A stretch of DNA of 64,000 nt from Eupeodes corollae (taxonomy: Eukaryota; Arthropoda; Insecta; Diptera; Syrphidae): NCBI RefSeq assembly GCF_945859685.1, contig NC_079149.1, forward strand, positions 59,538,991-59,602,990, read 5' to 3'. Position numbers and translations under genes: made by a program. Positions 12,601 to 24,600 of the stretch are shown piece by piece. Within the stretch, counting starts at the first letter, position 1. Each line of letters begins with the position of its first letter. The notes under the pieces are model-generated. The model was not told the DNA's origin and did not search any database. It saw nothing but the letters and a program-made list of their open reading frames with translations.

Positions 12601-15600
12601 GGATTTTTCTAAAAAAATATATAATTTTGAAATTAATACCTTAATTTGCCAAATGTTAAGAACAATATGTCTTATAAAAAAGACTTCTATTAGGATTTTA
12701 TTTTTTGTAAAAAATTCAGTTCTCAGTTTTACCACATGTAAGAAAAGTAATTTTTTTCTGCACCATTAAAGGGAATTATCTGCAAAAACAAAATTTTGGA
12801 GGCGATATCTTCTCTGGTTCTTGAGATATGGCCGACAAAAAAGGTACCTGAAACGTTCGAACGTATAAACGTACATCTCTCTAAAAATCTTACTACGCAC
12901 TGTCTGTTCCAATGATTGCAATATTCAAGCATTCAAAACCAATGTGCACTGACACCTCTTTTTAAATCCTCTCTCCCTTTCCTAATGCTCACACTGTATT
13001 TCTGCATAGTAAAGGTAGGTACAATTAGATAGAAACAAACTTCCCGATATAACCTAAACTTTAAATCTCGAACTAGTTTAAGGCGGTACAATCAAGGAAA
13101 TAAATTCTGTTGTGATAATTCATATTGAAAATACCAATAACTAACTTCTTTAACAACCATTCTAGACCTTTCTTTTGGAGGCATCGCAAGATTCTATTAC
13201 CAACCTTAAAAATTGATGATTGTTTAGGTTTTTAAAGTGTCAGAGTTTTGTGATGAGGGCTAAGTCTGTCAGTTTAAGTTATATTCGAAGTAAAGGCCGT
13301 TGAACACAATTAATTGTGCAGCAATCGACATTGATAAAGAATTCGCACAAAAGGAAAGAAAATTAAAAATCTGTTTTTCACACTTATTTGCACAATGTCC
13401 TTTATACCAGCCATCCTGACAGTGAGAAATTCACATAATTTGGAATTTAAAATTTTTAAATTTTTGTCGAAAAAGAGAAGTTGAATTCTTGTATCCATGA
13501 AGAAAATTACTGATTTCAGTCAAATAAAGTTTTGTTAAAATAAAAAGCAGACATTCCCACCAACACTTCTTAGTAATTTCGTTCAATTGGAATTTCTTCC
13601 TCATCATCAAACATACTCGTATATCAGTTTTCACAATTCGAAGGCATAAGAGTATGACTTGAAAACCACTTCGATAATTTTCCTTGAATTTCACATCCTT
13701 GCCATTTTATTTTTATTTTTTCTATTAAGTATTTTATCAGAAAATCCTTTTTTATTTCTCTGATGCCGACACAAAAAACTTACTCAAAATCCTTGTTAAA
13801 AATTTTATAACAAAAACTATTTTATTAGAACATGATGCTTCCTTCAATATTATATCCTTTCTTTTCTTTTGTGAGATGATTTTTCCTTTCGTCGTCGACA
13901 TTGTCGACTAAAAACTCAACCATTTTACAAGATTCATTTCATTGATCGCCATCGTCGTCGCGTCTTCCAAATAAAATATCCTTTTTCCCTATTCGCTTGG
14001 CTAACGATAGTTTAACCTGCTTTATGTAATAATGCATGTGCGTTGCGTAGGAGAATGCATTTTCTACAAGGAAGAATCGGCTTTTTGTGCTTCGTCGAGC
14101 ATGATTTTTCGACAAAAAAGTAAGAAGAATAAGAAAAAAAAAATGTTAAGGAATGTAATACAAATTGGTGAACTATTATTACTGACATTGATGGATTGGC
14201 CGGATGGTAGATGCATGTTTCCTGCATTACATGGAAGTAAACTTTTTGTAATATGTTTTTTTCTTTGAGAACTAAGTTATATTGTTATCTTTTAAAACAA
14301 CTGTTGGAGACCTAATTAAGAGGGATGTAGAATTTTGAAAATTGTATTTATTTTCTGGTTTTTATAAAAAAGCAAGAGCGCATATTGATTTTGTGTTTAA
14401 TTGAACAAAAATTTAAAAAATATCATCATTTCATATCCACAACCTTTAATTTAAAAAGCTCGTGATTTTAAAACTTTTACTAAAAGTGCAGTGAAACATT
14501 CTTCAACAACGCGTGTAAATTGTTAAAATCGAATACATAATGGTGCAATTTTTGAAGCCACAGTTCACAATTTTCTAAGAAAAGTTGCCTGACCGTAATA
14601 TTTCGCAGAGAGGTGATAAAAATTGCACATTATAAGATCTTGTGATTTAATATTTTCAATTTTTTTTTAGGCACATGAATGTTTTACTATCAATAAATTA
14701 AGCTGTTCAAGATTTAATTTGTAAAGTTATTGAGTAAATACGGCATTAACATACTTTGGTCATGGAAGAATCTTTAAAATGAAACTGAAATCTATTGATT
14801 TCTCCTAAAAATACTCGTTTTTTAAATATCAAAAGAAGCCGTCTGTTGTAAAACACTGAACGATCAGTTAAGTCTTATTTTTTAAGGCTAAAAAAACTTA
14901 AATCCTGACATAAAGAAATTGCAAGGGAAAATTTGACATTAACGTCGCCATTGATTGCTACATAAATTTTCTTAACAATTTGAACTTTTTTGAACTATTC
15001 TTTTAAGTTGGGCTTTCACTTTTCAATTTTGTTTGTATATTTTTTAAATGTTTGTATTCCTTAATAAAAATGTTAGTAGACTCACACTGACAACTTTTCA
15101 TTCGTGTCCGTCTGTCAATTTTTATAAAGATCAACAAAATATTAATAACAACATTTTATAATGTGAAATAAAAAAATAAAGTCAATGACGCAAAATTTTA
15201 AACGATTTTGTAAAATGTTAAAGACGATTTACTTAATTTAAAACGATTTCAAAACCTTAATATTTCTCAACTATTTGCTAAAGTTAAAATCAAGGTTTCC
15301 CTATTTTAACTTTTAGCAATTTTCTTTCCATATGACAATATACAATTATTCTTATAAGAGCTGTGGATGGTGCAGTTGGGAATTCCAATTGGTAGGTTCG
15401 TTAAAGCGTAGTTGCTTTGTTTATTTTCACGAACTGTCACTTTTTAGACATGTTTGGATGTTCGATTTTTAATAAAAGGCATTAAGCAATTTACTAATTA
15501 CCAATGGCCTAAAATTTAAGACTCCCTTAGTAAGTTACTAAATTAAAAATTAACTAGAAGAAAGAAACAATATAAAATAAGTCTGAATTCAAAACCTTTT

Positions 15601-18600
15601 TTTGGTAACGAAATTTGTAATCGAAAACAAATTTTTACTAATTTTAGAAGCCACTTTTAAAAATGTTTATCTCTTATACCAAAATAATAAATTTTAATTT
15701 ACTAAAACTATTATCTTACGTAAATCACAAAATAAAGCACAGAATAAAACCATTTTGAAATCAATATCTATATTTAATCACGAGATATCTAGAACCAATT
15801 TTGAAAATTTGGTGTAGCATATATTGTAGATTTAAATTTTACTGAATGTTGAAACTAGTATTTTTCATAAGATGGAATTCAACTCGGGCCAATATCTTTA
15901 GTTTTTGCCAAGATATTCGAGTCTAAAATAAATTCGTACCAACTTTTAACTTCGGAAAACGATATTCTTCGTATAAATTATTTTGGAGGTAAAATCAGTT
16001 TTTGTTCGGAAAATATTCAAGATGACAAATATTTTGTTCAGTTTCACGTGAGATATTTTGCGTTAACCAACCAATACAAATTTTTGAAAGTCTCTTCTAC
16101 TTCTTACTGTGTTTTATTTTTATCGTACCACGAAGTACAGGCATATACATACATGTTATTTATACAGACGCATGAAGGTAAACTGAGACATTTCCCTAAA
16201 AATCTCAACGTATTTGATGCAATAATTTTTTTTTATTTCAATAAGAATACATCTTTGTATACCTATACAGTTCTACTTTGAAGTTGAAGGCGTATATAGT
16301 TCTATGTGACATTTGGCGCGTATGTTATTTGTGTAGCGATGCCAACAATATCATCCGCAGCAGTTACAGGCGGATCTGGCTTATGTGTCTTTTGCTCTTG
16401 AACAAAGGCGACCTTTTGCTTTTTGCGAGGAAGTCTCTCGGACTTCTTTCCATAAGAAAAAGGGACTTTCAAAGTAGTTCCCTATGCATGCTGTGAACGT
16501 TCATTTATTTCCCACACTATCAGGTCCCCCGCCAGTACGATGAGCTTATCGTTTCTGAACAAATTTTTGATTTTCCTGGTGGGTTAAAATGTCAAAACCA
16601 CCAGATGAGTGTACTGCCCGATACCGTTGTCTGTCATTTGGAAATTCGTTTCCTACAGAGTGCATTAGCACGTATCTTTTGTTTTTGCGGACCTAACGAT
16701 GGTGCGATTTTGTATCTAGCAACTTCAAGGCAAAGTCCATATGTGCAAAGAAATTATCGATTATAACGTTGTCCCTGGTGTTGAAATATGATGGCGTCAA
16801 CAACATCAATATGAACAACCAAGTCCTGTACTTAAATTAGAGCTTAACAGGCTTAAAAGTGTGCACTATTTTACATTATCAAACCGATTTTTACTTTTTA
16901 GCCTTACCCGAGTCGAGCTTTTGGCGTTATTTTCGTACCAAAATTCAGGTTCGCTGAGGTTCAAAGAGATTCAAAAGAGGATAACTTTTTGTTAAAATTT
17001 TGCACCTCATAGTGGCAGTTATCGGTCAAAATACGATGTTTAGGATCAAATGAGGACGACAGCAAAAGGCCTCAAATGAACCACTTTCATCTTGGCCATA
17101 GCTTTTTTCTTTGTTCATTTACTCTCTCTCTCTCTCTTTCTCTTTCTCTGATACTTTATTATACTCTCTTTCACTTTCTTTCTTATTATTTTTCTCTCTC
17201 TCTCCTATATGCTTATCCCTTTCTCGCTCACTCTCTTTCATTTTATTTATTAGGACATTTTTTTAAAATAAAATAATTTATATTTTCAATTTATCCCTTT
17301 TTTATTTATTAAACAACACAGTTTTTATTAACATTAATGATTAACTTAAAAGTAATAATTCTTCGTCGAAATCGTCTTCTACATAGTCCTTGTCTTGGTC
17401 TGCGTCGTCGTTGGCGTTCTCGTCGTTGGTGTCGTCGACTTTAATAGCTCCATTGTTACCATTTTCACTATCATTAGCTCCATCCTTGTCATTTCCACCA
17501 TAATTGTTGTCATTGTCATCGTCTGTTGTGACAACAACAGTGACAACAAAGAAAAGCAGGTACACGGCTAGGTAGAATGAAAGCGAACAATTGCTTAAAC
17601 AATTCCACTAAACTAATTGATCTATCAAAACTTCCAGTACTATAGAGTATTATGAGATATGAGATTTTGATCCACAGAATGCAGAATATTAACCATACAG
17701 TATTATGACCACTTTAAGATAAAAAGCGCTAGAGTAAAGCGGTTTCTATTATCAAATCAATTTTTTAGTGATTTATTTTTAAAATATTTTAAAAAAATTC
17801 TTTTGTGGTGGAACCACCAAAAAGATTTATTTAATCTTAACTGAAATAAACCTTTGGTGCAAGTATAGCAAAACTTAATTATATTTTCTATTGTTTTCTC
17901 CTGCAAAATAAAACCAATTAGTCCATTTTCATTAACAAAACTAAATAATATCAACAGTAACGGATTGATTTTTTTCAAAATTGAAAACACATGATTCCAA
18001 ATGCACAATTACTCAACGAACACAGCCATCGAGATACAAATGCAATATCAGTCGCACCAACATTTTATCCATTCGAGACTCGTATAAATTTCAAAAACCC
18101 ATCCATAGTAAGATTTTACATTAACTTTTATTGGTAGTATTCATACTGCGGATAGTGTTTTTGTTATTCGTTTAAAATCCTACCATACCATTGATAGATT
18201 TTCCAACAAAACACGGTTAATGTCTGAAACAAAAACACATATTGAAATGTTTGCTTTTTGACTGTCCATTGTCCTATAAAATAATTTCAGATCTTGATTT
18301 TTGTCAGCACATTTTACTTTGTAATATTCCCAAAAGCTCTTTGAATATTAAATATTTCATACATATTACAAAATATGTTTTAATAGTTTTGATGCACAAG
18401 ATTTGTGAGAAGTAGGTTAGGTTAGGTTGGAGTGGCTGTCCAGATGTCATTGACACACGTAGACCTCAAGGGTCCATTCTGATACCACTAATGAGCCATG
18501 GGAGAGTAATGAATTTAAACAAAACATTTTGTACTTTTAATAAAGTTAGAGATACGTTTTGTGTCAATCGTTGCCAGTTCACTGGTGTTATCGAAGAAGG

Positions 18601-21600
18601 GATTACCGAGAAAGTAATTCCTTCTAATGGAGAGTGCTGGACATGTACATAGAAGGTGTTGGACTGTTTCCTCTTCCTCCTCGTCCATGCAGCTTCTACA
18701 GAAGTCATTTGTGTAGACCCCTAGTCTCAGAGCATGTCTACCTATAAGGCAGTGTCCCGTTATTACTCCAATTATAGAGCTTATACTTTGTCTGCTCAGT
18801 GATATCAAGCCTTTTGACCGTTTTAAGTCAATACTTGGCCATATTTGCTTGGGCAGGTGGTACTCTGTGACCATCTAGTATTTGTTGTTTCTAAAGCATA
18901 TTGCTTGAGAAGATATTTGCATGTAGCAAGTGGTGTTCCTATGTTATGTTTTTGTCTAACATAAGGCAGAAGTGTTCCGTTTTTGGCGAGCTCATCGGCT
19001 TTGCAATTTCCCCGAATATTTCTGTGGCCCGGCACCCAAATGAGGTAAATGTTAAACTGTTCCGTCATCTCCTTCAGAGATGATTGAAAATCGTGGACTG
19101 TTCGAGAGTTTGTGGAGACAGACGCGAGAGATTTAAGAGCGGCTTGGCTGTCCGAGAAGATTCGTATATCCTTACAAGTTATAATGTTTTCTTTGAGCCA
19201 GGATAGTGCTTCTTTAATCGCCATTACTTCTGCCTGGAATACACTACATTGATTGGGAAGTCTATAGGATAGACTGAGATTCAGTTGTTCTGAAAAGATA
19301 CCACTTCCAACTCCGTGATCGGTCTTTGAACCAACAGTATAGAAGTGTACCACATCGTCTTCCAGGGGTCCCTCTTCTTTCCAGGAGGATCTTGAAGGAA
19401 TGGACACATGGAATCTTTTACCAAATACCATTTTTGGGGTGGTATAGTCTAAGCGATCTGGGATAGATCTGAAATTGTCTAGAATAGTTGTATGTCCAGT
19501 ATTGTTACTGGTCCATTGAGAGGTGGCTCTAAGCCTTACACATGAGTTGGCAGCCACCTTTTTAGAGAAGATGTCAAGTGGTGTTAGGTTTAAAAGCACT
19601 TCCAGTGCTGCGGTTGGTGTTTTGCGAAGTGCTCCTGTGATGCACATACCTGCTGACCGCTGGACTTTAATGAGTTTATTTAGATTTACCATCTTGTCCA
19701 GTGCGGTCCACCATACGACGGCTCCATAAATGAGTATCGGCCTGATTACCGAATTGTGTAGCCAGTGGGTTATTTTTGGGGAGAAGCCCCATTTTGATCC
19801 TATGGCCTTTTTACAAGTAAAAAGCGCTACAGTAGCCTTTTTGACTCTTTCATCAATATTTGAATTCCAATTTAGTTTTTTGTCTAAAATGAGGCCCAAA
19901 TATTTAGCTTGATCGGAAAAGCTTAATGGTATTCCTCTAATCTTGGGTGGGATAATCTGAGGAATTTTATATCTTCTCGAAAAGAGTATTAATTCTGTTT
20001 TGTGTGGGTTGACGTCCAATCCACATTGCTTAGCCCATTTAGTTAGCCAGTTTAGGGCATTTTGTAGGAGTTCCGAGAGAACTTGGGGGTACTTCCCAGA
20101 TACGGATATCGCAACGTCGTCGTGAGCATAGGCAATTGTGAGAAGTATGGAGAAAATTAAATCAAAATCATTGGTATAACCTTTTTAATGATCCCTAGAA
20201 TCTGTCTGTTGTTAGATCTAACAAAGGAACCGTGTAGGCATACAAACTCAATTAGCTCTGAAAAACGCAGTTTTCTACTCTATATACTCTAATTATATGA
20301 CGGATTTATTTTTACAAAATAAGCGATACTAGACCCTTTTCATAGCATTCAGAAAGGAATTCAGGTCTTTGATTTTCATATTGGAAAGTTCATCAAAGTC
20401 TTTAAGGAATGCCCTTCCGAAGCTTAACATTCTAGAACTGGCCAGGGCAGGGCATTTACAGAGAAAGTGAATAATAGTTCCTCATTAATGTTAGTCTCCG
20501 CTGATAGCCGTGTTTTTACTATGTTTTAAGTTTGATTTGAGTATTTTACATGTTTTCTGATTGCTAGCAATTCCACTTGAAACACACTTTTATGTTCCAA
20601 AATGACTTAGAAACATTTAAGGATTCAGAGAAGATTCCCGACCCAATTCCACACTCCATCTTTGACCCGTCAGTAAAAATAGTGGTTTCGAAGTCTTTTG
20701 TCACCCTCCCAATCCTTTTTGTCAGAAAAGATGACTTTAAAATCTTTCTTAACTGAGATTCAAGGTAGGAGTGAAGTAGTCGATGTCCGTCGCAAAAATA
20801 TTCACTGGGATCAATTCGATATTGTTGGCATGCCCAGAGAGTCTGTTAAACCAAAAGTTTGATTTTTTTAGTCTCAGCGTGCTGCACGATACTAAATATT
20901 TAATGTGTAAGTGTTCTGGTAGAAAAGTGCAGAATAACATTTAAGGCATTTAATTGGACAGGATCAAAGAGCCCCTATAGTGCCAACGCTAGCTATTCTT
21001 TGAACCTTCCTTAGTTTCTCGATATTGTATTTCTTGTTAAGCGCAAACAGTTTTTCTACAGGCATAAAAGGCCTCCTTTACCCGTTCTTAAGTGTTTACT
21101 TTCCAGTTTAGTTTGTGATCTAGAATGACTGCTTTTTATTTCGCGATGGAGGATAAAGAAGGGATTATTAATTGTAAAGTCAAGGTTTAACAATAAGTTT
21201 AAAAAAATCTGTCAATCATATGTACCCGACCTGTCAATCGTGTAACCTTGCAATACATTATCAGAAAACGTACCTGATAATGTTCAATTAGTTGATAAAC
21301 GTATTTACTTTTATAAATATCTGATGATATGTTCAGTCAATAGCTTTGGAAATCTGAATTGAAATCAATTATGAGAATCGTTCTATCGGATTTCCTAGAC
21401 ACACAGGATTTTTGTATCGTTACAAAAGCAATTTAAAAAACAAAAATAAAATGGTTGTGTAAGCTCTTTCCTTAAAATTTGAATTTAAGTACCTGATAAT
21501 TCTATTTTACTCTCCCGTTGATTGTCTAAATTATTTAAAGAACCATTAGACTATCTTTATGTATCAACTTATGGGAGGTTTTTTTCTCCAAGCTTTTTAA

Positions 21601-24600
21601 CGTCATCATCTTAAATACAAGATGCATTTAGATTGAAATATTTATAGGAGAAAATAAAAGAAATTTCTGTTTTGAAGTTCATAAGTTGTTCTCTATGAGC
21701 TTTTATTATTATTTTTGTACGTAACTTGTATCCTTTTGGAAACAAATATAACGTATTTTTAAACAGTTTAAATTGTTTACTAAATAAAAGTAAACACAAC
21801 TCTCTGCCAATCACCTTAAATACAGCTATGCCTTACATTTTTTGAAATCCCTCCGATACTTAACATAGCAATCATAGAATCCAAATTGTGTAAAGGGAAT
21901 TATAGTAATTCAAATCCCACCCTCTACTAAAGAAATAAAAATAACACAACTCCTTTTTGGTTCGATTCTTTTGTAAGCTTTATCTATACAAGTATACAAA
22001 TATATTACAAATTTGTAGATATATACATAAGTATCTTTTCAAATCCAAAACAAACCAGAATTACATTCCCAAATCTAATCCGAAAATCCGGATCTGTTAT
22101 CCCCTTAATCCAAAAAGAATAAAATCTTCCATCATTTTTAATGTTTATGCCCGCAAGGAAGATTACGGTTAATGTGTTATAGAGGCTTATACATTCCGAT
22201 AGTCGCATCTCGTATACGGCCATACTCCTCGGTCGTAGGTATCGTAATTGCTGATTGGAAATTTCTGTATAAGTTCAGTTTAATTTATTTCGTGTCGGTG
22301 TCATCCTTTATTCACCATTGAAAGCTTTATTGAATGTTAAGGGATAATGTTCTCGCACCTGAGCAGGTTTGCATTACAAAATTTATTTCAATAAAAACAA
22401 AGCAACGCAAGAGATAAAAAAAAAGGGGGAACCTTCGTCAAAACCATTTTACCACAAGTTTTCTCGTCATCTTCATTTGAACTAGTTTAATACGTGTTAG
22501 GAATCCTCAATTCCTATTCAAATATTGAAACCACAAACCTCAAAGCATCTTTGTAACATCCATTAAATCTAACCAAAGATATCTATACATATATACTTCT
22601 ATAGCTACAGCACTTCAAAGTGGGTATAAAGCCAGACGGAAGTTGCATTACGCTCGTTTATCAGAACACAATCTACATATTTCCGAATCGGTTAGTTCTA
22701 AGCCCTAAGTCGGATCGGGTGTGGGTTCGCTCCAATGTAATTTATTTGAAATTACAAGGCCAGTAGCAGTAAGTAATTCTACTAGTTACCGCCAGTTCAG
22801 TGTTATCCGACTCTAACTCGACTGAGTAGTAGAGTATTCTAATTTTCTAATTCATCTTCGAAATACCAGGAAAAGCTGAGAAAGTAATTTCCCTTAGTGT
22901 TTTTTTTTGATCTCTCATTTTTTTATCTATTTACATTTCTGCTTCCTCTGGGGATAAAAGAGATCCCTTAATGGGACATCACGCATAAAGTATTAGTAAA
23001 TGAATACCTAAGGCTCTCCTTAAACTTGTTCAAAGTATACCTTAAATGACGTTTAAGTAAATTGGTTGGAATTTTCTTCAATTAAATTTTAATGGCTTGT
23101 GCAATTTGGTAAACTTTAAATTTGAGGACAGAGATCAATTTAAATTATGTTTTTGTTAAATTTGATTTTTATATTCAAATCACCGGGAAATTTTCATATT
23201 ATCTGGTTAGAGAATCAAATGAGGTTGCATTTTTGGTGAATCTAACTGAATTGAATCTTTCGGTATAAGATTATAGATTGAAGAAGTCGAAATCTGTATA
23301 CACTTATATTTGATGATCTGGGAAAGATACATTTCTAATAACACAAACCAAAACTGCACCTGAACCAACAATGTGTGATGTGAGGTTCTATTACCTTTAC
23401 CTGACCAAACCTTTGGAATACATGAGCCTTGCCACGAGTAATCTGTCAGCTATATATTCCTTGGATATATCTACAATAAGCTAAAATCCTTAGCATTGTT
23501 TTTAAATACTAATTGGTTTGCTTGGCAAATCCGATTGGTTTATTTAGAAGCACTTTTTTTATGCCCAGAAAAACTCTTTGAAGATTTATCAATTAAATTC
23601 ACAAGAGGCTATGTTCACCAGAAAGACTTAAATGGTTTAGATTGGAATTAAATTTAAGAATTTTTTTAATCGAGGTAAAATCAGCACAAAAAAAAGTGCC
23701 TTAATCGCAGCTTAGTCATCTTTAATCCCTCAGCCCCGTGTGAGTTTACTTGAGTTTGAAGTTAAATCAAATTCATTGGGCTACGTAAATCAAAAGAAAT
23801 GACACAATTATGGTCTAGATTATTATTTGAACAGAATGAAATATGGTGTTTCTTTTGTTATTTAATAAAAGAATTTGTATATAGTAGATTTTGTCTTTTT
23901 ATTGTTATCATAAGAAAATAGTATCTTTACGCAGACACGATATTTAGTTTTAAGTAATAGCTTCTTTTAGCATGCTTTACCTTTATTTTCTTAACATACA
24001 AAAAGTTCTAAAATTAACACATGAAGTTTTTTATTCGCTAATAAAATTAAACTTGAAATATTAATCAAACATGACATTTTGATCGTCTGTCTCACCATTT
24101 TGACGATTGAGTTAAAATTTTAAAATCAAGGTTTTAGGCAGATTAGCGTTAGGCGTTTTTTTTTTTTGTTAACCCTTCAAATCGATACAATCGTGTCATG
24201 TATCCTAGAATGTTTTCGATAATTTTGTGTTTCATATCAATGCTAAATTGTAGTACCCGTGTCTTGATGGTTAGTGGGTTGGACTGTCATGCCAGAGGTC
24301 TTGGGTTCGATCCCTGCCTATGCCACCTACACTTTTTTCACGGGTACTGCCTCTTGCGAGGAATTGACAAATTCTCCAAGAGTAATTCTTGTCATGAAAA
24401 GTGCTTTCTCAAATTTGCCGTTCGGACTCGGCATATAAACTGTAGGTCCCCTCCATTTCTGACAACATTACTCGCACACAGGAATGGTTGAGAGTTGTAA
24501 GTCGCTAGGCCCCAGTTCTCAACGGACTTTTATTTATTAAAGTTTCTAACTTATTTATGAATGATTTTCAATAATTTATCAGATAAGTTAATTTAAAATT

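Noticed and set aside
17341..17565. Acidic D/N-rich 74-codon frame
   Set aside because: Explained by a degenerate GTC/GAC triplet tract; no splice or start context.
24252..24348. Functional tRNA gene
   Set aside because: A and B boxes are present but there is no proper acceptor, anticodon or T-arm folding, and the sequence recurs with a shared non-tRNA body, so it is a SINE.
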